NCBI GenBank assembly: GCA_910584915.1
Contig: CAJUDM010000010.1
Span: forward strand, 57,898-121,897
Source: an uncultured Lachnospiraceae bacterium
GTDB taxonomy: Bacteria > Bacillota > Clostridia > Lachnospirales > Lachnospiraceae
Direction: 5' to 3'
DNA: 64,000 nucleotides
This document shows, one piece after another, positions 41,063 to 50,616 of this stretch (its first letter is position 1; each line of letters opens with the position of its first letter). Made by a program: the position numbers and the translations under genes. The notes beneath the pieces are model-generated. The model was not told where the DNA came from. It did not search any database and was given only the letters and a program-made list of their open reading frames with translations.

Positions 41063-42274
41063 CTAAATATTCGTCGTTGTGAGCTTCGGCTGATATCCAT
41101 TATGTTTCAACGCATCGATAATTTTATTCTTATGTTCCGTTCCAAAAGCTTCCATTGTGATCTTGAGTTCCACAGCCGCATTCCGGTTCGTTGTGACAAA
41201 CTGATTGTGCTCGAGCTTGATCACGTTGCCGTTCTCCTCCGCGATAATGCCTGCCACCCTGCACAGCTCGCCCGGTTTATCAGGCAGAAGCACCGACACC
41301 GTAAAGATCCTGTCGCGGAAGATCAGCCCCTGCTGTACCACCGAGGACATGGTGATCACATCCATATTGCCGCCGCTCAAGATAGATACCACCCTCTTGT
41401 CCTTGCAGTCCAGATGCTTGATCGCCGCCACCGTCAAAAGCCCGGAATTCTCGATCACCATCTTATGGTTTTCCACCATATCCAGGAAGGAAACCACCAG
41501 TTCCTCATCCTCCACCGTGATAATGCCGTCCAGGTTCTTCTGGATATAGGGGAATATCTTCTCCCCGGGCGTCTTCACCGCCGTACCGTCCGCAATCGTG
41601 GAAACGCTCTGCAGAGTCGTCACTTTATTGTTCTTCAAGGACTCCTGCATGCATGCCGCTCCCGCAGGCTCCACGCCGATCACCTGGATCTTCGGATTTA
41701 ACAGCTTTGCCAGCGTGGAGACGCCCGTCGCCAGCCCGCCGCCGCCGATGGGCACCAAAATGATATCCACAAGGGGTAGTTCCTTCACGATCTCCATGGC
41801 GATCGTCCCCTGCCCTGTCGCCACCGCGGGATCATCGAAGGGATGTACAAAAGTATATCCATTCTCCTCCGCCAGCTTCAGCGCATGGGCACAGGCTTCA
41901 TCATACACATCCCCGTGCAGGATCACTTCCGCCCCGTAGCCCTTTGTGCGGTTGACTTTGATCAGCGGTGTGGTCGTCGGCATGACGATGACCGCCTTCA
42001 CGCCATAACACTGTGCCGCATAGGCGACGCCCTGGGCATGGTTACCCGCTGACGCCGTGATCAGCCCCCTCTGCCTCTCTTCCTCCGTCAGCGTGCTCAG
42101 TTTATAATATGCCCCGCGGACTTTGTACGCCCCCGTAAACTGCATGTTTTCCGGCTTTAAATATACCCTGTTTCCACTCTGTCTGCTCAAAAAATCGCTG
42201 TAGACCAGCTTCGTTTCCAATGTGACTTTTTTGACCTCCTCACAGGCTTCCTCAAATTTGTCTAACGTCAGCAT
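41063..42274 (-). CDS. ilvA: Threonine ammonia-lyase with ACT domain
   Basis: A 403-residue PLP enzyme converting threonine to 2-oxobutanoate and ammonia. The PLP lysine is K51 in FTGAYKVRGA; the phosphate-binding glycine loop is PIGGGGLATGV; a single C-terminal ACT domain spans about 328-400 (VSVLLPDKPGELCRVAGIIA). The short form with one ACT domain is typical of catabolic or type-2 threonine dehydratases in anaerobes. AGGAGG lies 6 nt before the start. No other branched-chain amino acid gene is in the window. Confidence 0.93.
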   Translation of the reverse strand: MLTLDKFEEACEEVKKVTLETKLVYSDFLSRQSGNRVYLKPENMQFTGAYKVRGAYYKLSTLTEEERQRGLITASAGNHAQGVAYAAQCYGVKAVIVMPTTTPLIKVNRTKGYGAEVILHGDVYDEACAHALKLAEENGYTFVHPFDDPAVATGQGTIAMEIVKELPLVDIILVPIGGGGLATGVSTLAKLLNPKIQVIGVEPAGAACMQESLKNNKVTTLQSVSTIADGTAVKTPGEKIFPYIQKNLDGIITVEDEELVVSFLDMVENHKMVIENSGLLTVAAIKHLDCKDKRVVSILSGGNMDVITMSSVVQQGLIFRDRIFTVSVLLPDKPGELCRVAGIIAEENGNVIKLEHNQFVTTNRNAAVELKITMEAFGTEHKNKIIDALKHNGYQPKLTTTNI

Positions 42275-42419
42275 TCTGCACCTCCTGCTAATTTATTTTT
42301 CCTGTATCATACTCTGCTGTATTATAATGAACGGGAACCTTCTCTGTCTGTCAACACAATTTCCGGTCGATAGTGATTCGCCCGTAAATCACTCCGCACA
42401 CTGTGCGGGCTTATGCTGT

Positions 42420-43349
42420 TTACTCCACATCAAACAATGCGTTGACAAACGCCTCCGCGTCAAACTTTTGCAGATCCTCCAGTTTCTCGCCCACGCCGAT
42501 ATATTTCACCGGCACCTGTAATTCCGACTGGATCGCCACCGCGATACCGCCCTTCGCCGTGCCGTCCATCTTTGTCAGGATGATCCCGGTCAGGTCTGTC
42601 ACCGAACCGAACTCTTTCGCCTGCTGCAGGGCATTCTGCCCGGTGGTGGCATCGAGCACGATCAGGTTCTCCCGGTGGGCATCGGGAAATTCCCGCTCGA
42701 TGATACGGTTCATCTTCTTCAACTCTTCCATCAGGTTCTTCTTATTGTGAAGCCTGCCCGCAGTATCGCAGATCAAAACATCCGCACCTCTCGCTTTCGC
42801 GGCGGACACCGCGTCGAACAGCACCGAAGCCGGGTCCGCCCCTTCTCTGCCGCCCACCAGTTCCACTCCCGCGCGGTTTGCCCACTCCGTGAGCTGTTCC
42901 CCAGCCGCCGCACGGAACGTATCGCAGGCGCCGATGATCACTTTCTTTCCCTGCGCTTTCAGCGTGCCCGCAAGCTTTCCAACTGAGGTTGTCTTGCCCA
43001 CGCCGTTGACGCCGATAATAAAAAGAACAGACTGTCTGTGCTCAAAATCATAAGCTGTATCCGGCGCATCCATCTGCTCCCTGATATTCCGGATCAGAAA
43101 TTCCTTACAGTCCGCCGGCTCCTTGATATGGTACTCCCGCACCTGCACCCTGAGTTTTTCGAGGATCGCGTCGGTGGCCCGGATTCCCACGTCCCCCATG
43201 ATCAGGATCTCCTCCAGTTCCTCATAAAAATCCTCATCGATATTGGGAAAACCATTAAAAACATTGTCGATCCCGTAAACAATATTGTTCCTGGTCTTGG
43301 TCAGCCCCTCCTTCAGGCGGCTGAAAAAGCCCTTCTTCTCTTCTCCCAC
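42420..43349 (-). CDS. ftsY: Signal recognition particle receptor FtsY
   Basis: A 309-residue SRP GTPase that docks the SRP-ribosome complex at the membrane. It has a short charged A-domain, then the N domain and G domain with G1 GVNGVGKT (113-120), DTFRAAA, DTAGR and TKMDGTAKGG, and ends EAFVNALFDVE. The A-domain is short, as usual in Firmicutes. It has the same orientation as smc, from which it is separated by about 3.7 kb of accessory genes. A diverged copy of the repeat core from the window start lies just after its stop codon's upstream neighbour region, at about 42393-42420. Confidence 0.96.
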   Translation of the reverse strand: MGEEKKGFFSRLKEGLTKTRNNIVYGIDNVFNGFPNIDEDFYEELEEILIMGDVGIRATDAILEKLRVQVREYHIKEPADCKEFLIRNIREQMDAPDTAYDFEHRQSVLFIIGVNGVGKTTSVGKLAGTLKAQGKKVIIGACDTFRAAAGEQLTEWANRAGVELVGGREGADPASVLFDAVSAAKARGADVLICDTAGRLHNKKNLMEELKKMNRIIEREFPDAHRENLIVLDATTGQNALQQAKEFGSVTDLTGIILTKMDGTAKGGIAVAIQSELQVPVKYIGVGEKLEDLQKFDAEAFVNALFDVE

Positions 43350-43359
43350 AGCAATCCTC

Positions 43360-43896
43360 CTATATATTCTTCTCCCACTCCAATAACTCTATATCAGCAT
43401 AATATATTTCATCAATAAAAATATATTCTTCACCATATATTCTGCACTTCTCAAGCATCCGCTCGTTGTCCCTGCGCGCCATTTCCTGCGTGAAGGGCTC
43501 ATCGCAGCACCGCTTTTCGATCACGCTTTCAAACCTTATTATGTCATCAAAATGCTCCTCGATATACCGCTCACTCATAACCAGACAGTAAAATCTGATC
43601 TTTTCCAAATACTCCTCATCAAAATCCTCCGCCCAGTCGAAGGGTATATAACAACCCTCCACAATGAGATCCTGCTCATTTTCGACAGCCGTCTTAACCA
43701 TTTCACACACGATCCGCCACAGATAATCCGTCAATGCCTCTTCGTCACTGAGAGGCGTGAGCGCCGTGTTGCCGCTGCGGATGATCCCCATTTTCAGATG
43801 GTCTATGGAAAGGTACGGAACCTTATATTTTTCGAGAAGCCTCTGTGCAAGCGCCGTCTTCCCCGTATGGGAAGCCCCTGTGATTAAAATGACCAT
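43360..43896 (-). CDS. P-loop kinase-like / zeta-toxin-like ATP-binding protein
   Basis: A 178-residue P-loop protein: MVILITGASHTGKTALAQRL is a Walker A motif, LSIDHLKMGIIRSGN follows, and DLIVEGCYIPFDW sits where AAA_33/zeta-toxin-like kinases have their Walker B and substrate region. Closest resemblance is to small 2-phosphotransferase/adenylate-kinase-like proteins in Lachnospiraceae; there is no antitoxin partner. The ATG directly abuts the TAA of the TraX-like gene upstream, with GGAGGG as ribosome site, so it is translationally coupled to it. ftsY follows 10 bp later. Confidence 0.7.
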   Translation of the reverse strand: MVILITGASHTGKTALAQRLLEKYKVPYLSIDHLKMGIIRSGNTALTPLSDEEALTDYLWRIVCEMVKTAVENEQDLIVEGCYIPFDWAEDFDEEYLEKIRFYCLVMSERYIEEHFDDIIRFESVIEKRCCDEPFTQEMARRDNERMLEKCRIYGEEYIFIDEIYYADIELLEWEKNI

Positions 43897-44646
43897 TTAC
43901 CCTCCGATCATCACCCCGATATCACCATGCATCGCAAGCCGCACCGCGCCGCAGATAACCAGGTGCAGCGGATAGTACACATAAAACAGATACTTCATCC
44001 CCTTCCACTTCCCCCGCTCTCCATTATAGCACTTTAACAGAGGAATGGTAAGTGCCGTGAACAACTGGATCACGCCATAGACAGGATGAATAAACAGCGC
44101 ATAGACGACCGCATACATTGCCACATAAACCATCATGCCCCGCATCTGCCTCTTAAAATCCCCCCGATGCTCCCCGATCTCCACAATTGCCATCACCGCA
44201 ATACAGCTCCAGTCAGAACAGAAGGTAAGCACACAGATCCCCAGGATCAGGACCGTCTTTAGCCGCTGCGAGATCCTCTCAGAGTCCGTTACCGTCAGCG
44301 CGATCACGCCCCAGAACAGTGACCATATCACACTCGTCTGATTAAAAATGGAAGTCTGAAACGGAATAAACGGAATGCCAAACGCAAAATTATAGGCAAA
44401 ATGACTGATCAGCGCAAACCCCAAAAGCCGCAGGGCATACTTTTTCCTGTCGCGGGTATAGTGGTAGCCCTCCGCGATAAAAAACCAGAAAACCGGCGCC
44501 GCCAGCCTCCCGAAAATATGCAGCAGAATGATCCACCAGGCAGTCGGATACCCAGGAAACACCACTGAAACCACATGGTCCACCGTCATAGCAATAAGTG
44601 CGATGCATTTTAACTGATTTCCACTCAATAATCTTTTATTCATCAT
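43897..44646 (-). CDS. TraX family membrane protein
   Basis: A 249-residue integral membrane protein with about eight hydrophobic segments. GNQLKCIALIAMTVDHVVSV and IFGRLAAPVFWFFIAEGYHY are the TraX-family hallmarks. F-plasmid TraX acetylates pilin; chromosomal homologues are putative acetyltransferases with unknown targets. Starts at 44655 (GTG), 44646 and 44643 are possible; 44646 overlaps the stop of the upstream lipoprotein gene. No clear ribosome site is visible, so coupling is likely. Confidence 0.85.
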   Translation of the reverse strand: MMNKRLLSGNQLKCIALIAMTVDHVVSVVFPGYPTAWWIILLHIFGRLAAPVFWFFIAEGYHYTRDRKKYALRLLGFALISHFAYNFAFGIPFIPFQTSIFNQTSVIWSLFWGVIALTVTDSERISQRLKTVLILGICVLTFCSDWSCIAVMAIVEIGEHRGDFKRQMRGMMVYVAMYAVVYALFIHPVYGVIQLFTALTIPLLKCYNGERGKWKGMKYLFYVYYPLHLVICGAVRLAMHGDIGVMIGG

Positions 44647-45266
44647 ACTATCCACGCATAAGAATCGCCCGATATCTTCTCTGACTCATCCAAAGAGATC
44701 TCCAACATAATATCCCCGTTCGGATCCCCGGCATCCATCATCCCCACCACAAGATAGCGGTCCGCCACATAATAAGCCGTCCCGGCTCCCTCTTCCTCGT
44801 AATATACCGGCTCCGCCTCCCCTTTCACGGTAAGCGCCGCGGCGAGATCCTCCGCTTCCAGTTCCCCTTCCATTCCGACAAGCAGATCCCCCAGCTTTCC
44901 CTCCAGCCGGACACATACCGCATCGTCCGTCAACACCGGTCCCGCCGACTCCTCATCATACTCCCCGGAAAAAACGGCATAAACCTCCGTGTCATCTATC
45001 TGCGCCGCATAAAACGCCGCATGCAAAAACTCAGCTTCCCTCTCATTTTCCTCCCGGAATTCCCCGTAAGCAATATTTCTATACCGAAGCAGTTCCGGAG
45101 AAATCTCAACATTCCACGCCGCTTTATCCGCCGCCGTCCCCTCTGTTTCAGCCGCCCCGCATCCAGCTAAAACCAATGCCACACTCAAAAAAGCAGCCCA
45201 AATTCTCCTTTGCCCCACGCTATATCCTTCCATCCCCATTCCTGTCTGTTTCCCCATCCAACCCAT
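44643..45266 (-). CDS. Putative lipoprotein of unknown function
   Basis: A 207-residue protein with a lipoprotein signal peptide ending in the lipobox LVLAGC (Cys about 36 from the first ATG). The mature part is acidic, with repeated Glu/Ala segments and a C-terminal region YYVADRYLVVGMMDAGDPNG. This resembles small lipoproteins of the DUF4358 kind, but I am not sure. Starts at 45266 and 45242 are both possible; the latter gives a more usual signal length. The end overlaps the TraX-like gene. Confidence 0.7.
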   Translation of the reverse strand: MGWMGKQTGMGMEGYSVGQRRIWAAFLSVALVLAGCGAAETEGTAADKAAWNVEISPELLRYRNIAYGEFREENEREAEFLHAAFYAAQIDDTEVYAVFSGEYDEESAGPVLTDDAVCVRLEGKLGDLLVGMEGELEAEDLAAALTVKGEAEPVYYEEEGAGTAYYVADRYLVVGMMDAGDPNGDIMLEISLDESEKISGDSYAWIV

Positions 45267-45419
45267 TTCCCCTGATCAGCATCTGCGTATCATATTTAAA
45301 CTCTCTTATTGGAAAAGTGTTTCCGGTTGTTGTATTCTATTTTCCATCCTGCCTGGATTCGCAGTGGCTGTAATTCATAGTACACTTATTTTTCCTCTAC
45401 AATTTTGGAAAGAGAGTAT

Positions 45420-45671
45420 TTACCCCTTCAGCCCTCTCGCCTGCCTGTCCATATCCTCGACCACAATGTCATAAATCTCCCCGAGCGAAGCGCAATACTC
45501 CAGCACCTTCCACGGCTCATTCGTATGAAAATGAATCTTGATCAGCTCCTCATCCCCAACCGCCAGAAGACAGTCTCCCTCAAAATGCTCATGAAAATAC
45601 TCCGTCACAACATCCTCATTCAGTCCATTTCCCTCGATCAGCAACTGCGTATCATACTTAAACTCCAGCAT
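45420..45671 (-). CDS. Small DAK/FakA-like fragment protein
   Basis: An 83-residue protein (MLEFKYDTQLLIEGNGLNED) that matches only the C-terminal subdomain of FakA/dihydroxyacetone-kinase-like proteins: YDTQLLIEG, GDCLLAVGDEELIKIHFHTN then EPWKVLEYCASLGEIYDIVV, including the HFHTN metal/substrate-type motif. Full FakA is about 550 residues, so the catalytic DhaL nucleotide-binding domain is absent. A perfect ribosome site (AGGAGGG) and an intact frame suggest a stand-alone small protein rather than debris. Role unknown. Confidence 0.7.
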   Translation of the reverse strand: MLEFKYDTQLLIEGNGLNEDVVTEYFHEHFEGDCLLAVGDEELIKIHFHTNEPWKVLEYCASLGEIYDIVVEDMDRQARGLKG

Positions 45672-45748
45672 ATTCCCTCCTGTCATATCACTAATCACCT
45701 CTATATCCAACCGCTTGAAATCTTTGGGGGCATATCAACGTATCTGAA

Positions 45749-46981
45749 TTACACATCTTCGTGACAATCCTTTTTCTGCTGATTAAGCTTGTACTCTTCC
45801 TCGGCAATCTCTATCTGCTGCTGTATCTGTTCTGCCGTAGGCAGGTATTCCTGAATTTCCTGTATCTTCACATTATCGTATGTCGCAACACCCATCGGCG
45901 TTGTAATCCCCTGAAACGCCAGCTGTACTTCAGTGCGATCCATATCTTTGCAGATCAGCAATCCGATTGTCGGGTTATCACTCTCCCTGCACAGGAATTC
46001 ATTTACGGCATTCACATAAAAATTAAGCTTGCCGGCAAATTCGGGATCGAAAGGCCTTACCTTTAACTCCAATACCACATAGCATCGCAGGTAAATATGG
46101 TAAAATAGCAAATCAATCTTTCTGGTTTTTCCGGAAACGATGATTTCCTTCTGTCTTCCGACAAATGCCCAGCCTTCACCGAGTTCAAGAAGAAATCTCG
46201 TCATTCTCTGCTCAATAGCCGTTTCCAGTGCTTCCTCATCATACTCCTCCGGAAGCATTACGAAGCCAAGATCATAATTACCCTTCAAAAGTTCCTGCGC
46301 AAGCCTGCCCTGTGGAACAGGAAGCTTATCGGAAAAATTTGTAATGGCAGAACCGGATGTGTGATAAAAGTCAGCACGAATACAATTATCCAGCGCATTG
46401 CGGCTCCAACCTTCTTCTATCGTTTTTCTTACATAAAAAAGAGCCTCATCTAAGTCTTTACATTTTGTGATTATATCTACATGATGTCCCCATGGAATAA
46501 ATCCAAATATTACAGGGAACGGGATTTCTGCAACAACTTGTTGCAGTTTTTTGTTTGAATGCAATTCCTGGACTTCAACAGCAACCTGCTATAGTTTTAA
46601 GCTGCCTGTATCCATCTGCTTTTCCAATGCATCAAAGGCTTCGCCCACATCATCATAAGATGTATAAAATAAATACCATTTTTTCATATTCCACAGATTA
46701 CGTGCAGAGAATCCTTTTACATCCGGGAATTCACTCTGCAAATCAAGGCTGACCTGCTCGACAATTCCATTTCCCCACTTTTCTTCAGCTTTACGTATGA
46801 CAAGATCTCTGCCAAGCTGCCAATTGAACAACAACTGTTCAGAATTAACCTTTACAGCAGCTTTTATTCTCGCATGACGGAATCGCTGTTTTATCTCATA
46901 GATCCATTGAACATAATCGTTATCAAGATTCACATCATGCGTGCGGACTACTCTATGCCTATCATTTCTGTTTTTACTCAT
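45749..46981 (-). pseudogene. yhcG: YhcG/DUF1016 PDDEXK nuclease-family gene interrupted by an in-frame amber codon
   Basis: Two consecutive frames form one DUF1016 (YhcG) protein. The upstream part, 46981-46589, has the N-terminal domain (RHARIKAAVKVNSEQLLFNW, GFSARNLWNMKKWY). The downstream part has the PDDEXK nuclease-like domain (LLELGEGWAFVGRQKEIIV, KIDLLFYHIYLRCYVVLELK). They are in the same frame, split only by TAG at 46589-46591 between ...GSLKL and QVAVEVQEL. The apparent second start is a TTG with no ribosome site. The reconstructed protein is about 410 residues, slightly longer than usual because PFPVIFGFIPWGHH looks like a small duplication of the E-I-P-W-G-H motif. DUF1016 proteins are restriction/defence-associated in many genomes. 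One nonsense mutation, a sequencing error, or amber read-through could each explain it. Confidence 0.85.
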
Positions 46982-47041
46982 ATATGTTATTCTTTCCGAA
47001 TCAAATCGATCCTAACTCCTAAATTGCGTGCCATCCGGCAA

Positions 47042-50000
47042 TCAGTCATCCAACTCCTTATCGATCAAATCCACGCTCACCAGCGCCGAAACCCCTTTCT
47101 CCTGCATCGTGATCCCGTACAGCCTGTCCGCCTTCTCCATCGTTCCTCTCCGGTGGGTGATCACGATAAACTGCGTATTCTTCGTCAGCTTATGCAAATA
47201 TTTCGCAAACCGCGCCACATTGTTCTCATCCAGTGCCGCCTCTATCTCATCCAACAGGCAGAACGGTGAAGGCTTCAGATTCTGGATCGCAAACAAAAGC
47301 GCGATCGCCGTCAGCGCCTTCTCTCCGCCCGAGAGCTGCATCATATTCTGCAGTTTCTTCCCCGGCGGCTGTGCGATGATGCGGATGCCCGCCTCCAGAA
47401 TATCCTCATCCTCCATCAGTTCCAGCGTCCCCTTGCCGCCGCCGAAGAGTTCCTTAAACACCTTGTCAAACTCTCTGCCGATCTCCTTAAACTTCTCCTG
47501 GAACTGCTTTCTCATCGCCGTATCCAACTCTGTGATAATGTTTTCCAGCGTCTTCTCCGCCTCGATCAGATCGTCGTGCTGTCCCTTCAGGAAGGTATAT
47601 CTCTCCATCACATTTTTATAGTCTTCAATGGCGTTGACATTGACATCCCCCAGCTTCTTTATCTGGTCCTTCAAATCCGCGATCTCCCGCTTCATCGCCG
47701 AAAGGTCCGTCAGTTCCTCCTTCCGCAGGGACGCCGCATCGCTCAGAGTGATCTCATACTCGTTCCACATATAGTTGATCTGGGACTCGATGGATTCCTC
47801 CAGTTTTTCTTTCTGGGCGTTCAGACGGTATACTTCCTTATCTAACCCCGTCATCTGGGCGGAAAGTTCCTCCCGCCTGTCGAAGAAAGTCTTCTGCTTC
47901 TCCGAGAGTTCCTCCCGCTTCTCCGTATCCTCCCGCAGCTTTTTCTCCGCCTCGCTCTGGGCTTTGTGGGAAGCCTCAATGGTCAAAAGGATCTCCTCGA
48001 TATTATGGCGCTTTCTCTCCGCCTCCTCGGCGCCCGCCGCCATACTCTCCTCAATCTCCTGTTTTTCCTTCTGATGGCGCTCGATCTCCGCGTCGATCCT
48101 GTCCACATTCTGCTGTCCGAATTCCTGCTTCTGGTGCATCTTCTCCACCTCCACATCCCACTCGGCAGCCTTCGCCGCATAGTCGCTCTCCAGCGCGCGC
48201 AGCTCTTCCAGCTCTTTCTGGAACTGCGCGACCTTCGCGTTTTCCTCCTGCTCCAACGCCTCAGACACCTGCAGCTGTCGTTTTACATCCTCCTTGCCGG
48301 CGTCGATCTCTTTAAACTTTGCCTCGATCTCCGCCTCCTCCGCCTTCAGATCCCCGAAGCCGTGAGCTGTCTCCTCCTTCTTCTCCTTTGCCGCCTCCAG
48401 ATTCAGGCGGATCGTATTCTGCTCCAGAAAAGCATTCTGCAGCGTCACCCGAAGGGTTTCCGACTGCACGCGGAGTTTATTCCTCTCCTCCCTGATATCC
48501 TGGATCTCCTGCTCCAGTTCCTCCGCTTTTTTCGACAGTTCCTTTACTTTTTTACCGAGTTCCTCCAGTTCCCGCCTTCTGCCGAGGAGATTGCTGTTAT
48601 TCTTAAAAGCGCCGCCGGAGATCGCGCCGCCGGGCACGAGCAGTTCTCCCTCCAGCGTCACCATCCTGATCCCGTAGGAATACTTCTTCGCGATCGCCAG
48701 CGCATGGTCCACATGGTCCACCACCACGATACGCCCCAGCATCGCCTTCGCCACATCCTGATACTTCGGGTCGATGCGCACCAGTTCATCCGCCATGCCC
48801 ACCACGCCCTTCTCTCTCAGCACTTCCGGCGTTTTAAACTGCTGCGGATTTCTGATGCTTGTGAGCGGCAGGAATGTAGCCCTGCCGTATCTGTGCTGTT
48901 TCAGGAAACCGATCATCCGCTTTGCGGTCTCCTCTTCTTCCGTCACGATATTCTGGATATTGCCGCCCAGGGCTGTCTCAATAGCGGTCTCGTATTTTTT
49001 CTCCACCTTGATGATGTCCGCTACCACACCGACAATGCCCTTCTCTGTCTTTTTCTGCTCCATGACCATCTTCACGGAACCACCGTAGCCTTCATAGCGC
49101 TCCGTCAGATTACTCAAAGCGTCAAGCCTTGATTTTTCCTGATGATATTTCTCCTTTGTCTCCTGTAAAACCCTGTTATCTTCGGTGAGGATTCCCTTGA
49201 TCTCCGAAAGTCTCTTCTCCGCCGCCGCCTGCTTTCCATTTAGCTCCGTAACCTTCCCATTTGCCCCCTCAAACTCCTCCTCAAGCTGCGCTACAAGCTG
49301 GTCAGCCTCCGCCTCGTCGGATTTTACCCGCACCAGCCGGCTGGTCAGCTCCGCTCTCCGGATCTGCGTCTGCTCCAGCATCGTGTCAAAACGCTCCATC
49401 TGAGACCTTGTGAGGGCTCTGTCGTTTAACGCCTGCATGATCACATTCTTGGCTTCCTCTATCCCGGCGTTCAACCGCTCCATCTGCGCCTGCACTTCCA
49501 GAAGGCGCTCCCTCGCCTCATCCCGGGCTTTTTCCAGCTTTGCCACCTCTTCATCGATGGAGGATTTTTCTTCCATGATCCCGGACTTATCCGAGGATTT
49601 CTCCGCGATATCCGCCTCCACAGCTGAGAGTCTGTGTAACAGATGCTCCCTGTTCCCCTCCACGGAGTGGATCTGCTCTTTGAGGATACCGATCTCGCCC
49701 TCCAGTTTTCCGCGGACCACGGAAGTGTCCGTCAACTCGGCGCGCGCTTTTTCGATCTCCTCCGAGAGCCGATCCACCTCCTGCTGGATCTCCTCATATT
49801 CTGTCTTAATATGCTCGTATTTATCCGTGGTCTGCCTTAAGTCGCCGCTCGCCGTCTTATAGTTTTCCTCCACTGTCGCAAGCTGCTCGTTGATCTGCTT
49901 ATTATCCAACAGGAACATATTCACATCCAGCGTTTTCAGCTCTTCTTTCTTCCTTAAATAGATCCTCGCCTTCTCCGCCTGCTTCTCGAGAGGCCCCGCC

Positions 50001-50602
50001 TGCTTTTCCAGCTCCGACAGAATGTCGGTGACACGCAGGAGGTTTTGCTGTTCATTTTCCAGTTTCTTTACGGAAGCCGCCTTACGCCGTTTAAACTTCA
50101 CGATGCCCGCCGCCTCGTCGAAGAGCTCCCTGCGCTCCTCCGGCCTGCCGCTTAAGATCTTGTCGATCTGTCCCTGCCCGATGATCGAATAGCCTTCCTT
50201 GCCGATACCGGTATCATAAAAAAGCTCATACACATCTTTCAGACGGCAGGGGCTGTTGTTGATCATATATTCGCTCTCGCCGGAACGGTAGAGCCTTCTC
50301 GCCACGGTCACTTCCTCAAAATCAACCGAGAGCTGATGGTCCCTGTTGTCCAGCGTGATCGCCACGTAAGCGTAGCCCAAAGGCTTTCTCATCTCCGTGC
50401 CGGAAAAAATGACGTCCTGCATGGACGCGCCTCTGAGCTGTTTTACCTTCTGTTCCCCCAGCACCCAGCGCACCGCATCCGCCACGTTGCTTTTGCCGGA
50501 GCCGTTTGGCCCCACGATGCCGGTGATACCGTTGTGGAATTTAAACGAAATCTTGTTCGCAAAGGACTTAAATCCCTGCACCTCTATACTTTTTAAATAC
50601 AT
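47042..50602 (-). CDS. smc: Chromosome segregation protein SMC
   Basis: An 1186-residue condensin ATPase. The N-terminal head has MYLKSIEVQGFKSFANKISF and Walker A GPNGSGKS (31-38). Two long coiled coils flank the hinge (about 515-640, with GYGGSVKMV and VPGGAISGGAFK). The C-terminal head has signature LSGGEKALTAIALLFAIQNL and Walker B FCLLDEIEAALDE. Length and order are standard. It works with ScpA/ScpB, which are not in the window. rnc precedes it by 14 bp, so rnc and smc are cotranscribed. Confidence 0.97.
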   Translation of the reverse strand: MYLKSIEVQGFKSFANKISFKFHNGITGIVGPNGSGKSNVADAVRWVLGEQKVKQLRGASMQDVIFSGTEMRKPLGYAYVAITLDNRDHQLSVDFEEVTVARRLYRSGESEYMINNSPCRLKDVYELFYDTGIGKEGYSIIGQGQIDKILSGRPEERRELFDEAAGIVKFKRRKAASVKKLENEQQNLLRVTDILSELEKQAGPLEKQAEKARIYLRKKEELKTLDVNMFLLDNKQINEQLATVEENYKTASGDLRQTTDKYEHIKTEYEEIQQEVDRLSEEIEKARAELTDTSVVRGKLEGEIGILKEQIHSVEGNREHLLHRLSAVEADIAEKSSDKSGIMEEKSSIDEEVAKLEKARDEARERLLEVQAQMERLNAGIEEAKNVIMQALNDRALTRSQMERFDTMLEQTQIRRAELTSRLVRVKSDEAEADQLVAQLEEEFEGANGKVTELNGKQAAAEKRLSEIKGILTEDNRVLQETKEKYHQEKSRLDALSNLTERYEGYGGSVKMVMEQKKTEKGIVGVVADIIKVEKKYETAIETALGGNIQNIVTEEEETAKRMIGFLKQHRYGRATFLPLTSIRNPQQFKTPEVLREKGVVGMADELVRIDPKYQDVAKAMLGRIVVVDHVDHALAIAKKYSYGIRMVTLEGELLVPGGAISGGAFKNNSNLLGRRRELEELGKKVKELSKKAEELEQEIQDIREERNKLRVQSETLRVTLQNAFLEQNTIRLNLEAAKEKKEETAHGFGDLKAEEAEIEAKFKEIDAGKEDVKRQLQVSEALEQEENAKVAQFQKELEELRALESDYAAKAAEWDVEVEKMHQKQEFGQQNVDRIDAEIERHQKEKQEIEESMAAGAEEAERKRHNIEEILLTIEASHKAQSEAEKKLREDTEKREELSEKQKTFFDRREELSAQMTGLDKEVYRLNAQKEKLEESIESQINYMWNEYEITLSDAASLRKEELTDLSAMKREIADLKDQIKKLGDVNVNAIEDYKNVMERYTFLKGQHDDLIEAEKTLENIITELDTAMRKQFQEKFKEIGREFDKVFKELFGGGKGTLELMEDEDILEAGIRIIAQPPGKKLQNMMQLSGGEKALTAIALLFAIQNLKPSPFCLLDEIEAALDENNVARFAKYLHKLTKNTQFIVITHRRGTMEKADRLYGITMQEKGVSALVSVDLIDKELDD

Positions 50603-50616
50603 AAATTAACCTGTCC

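Noticed and set aside
43360..43896. Zeta toxin of a toxin-antitoxin pair
   Set aside because: Only the P-loop resembles zeta toxins; no small antitoxin gene is adjacent and it is coupled to a TraX-like gene.
45749..46564. A separate complete gene for the PDDEXK half of YhcG
   Set aside because: The apparent start is a TTG without ribosome site, and the sequence continues in frame from the upstream half across a single TAG, so both parts are one broken gene.
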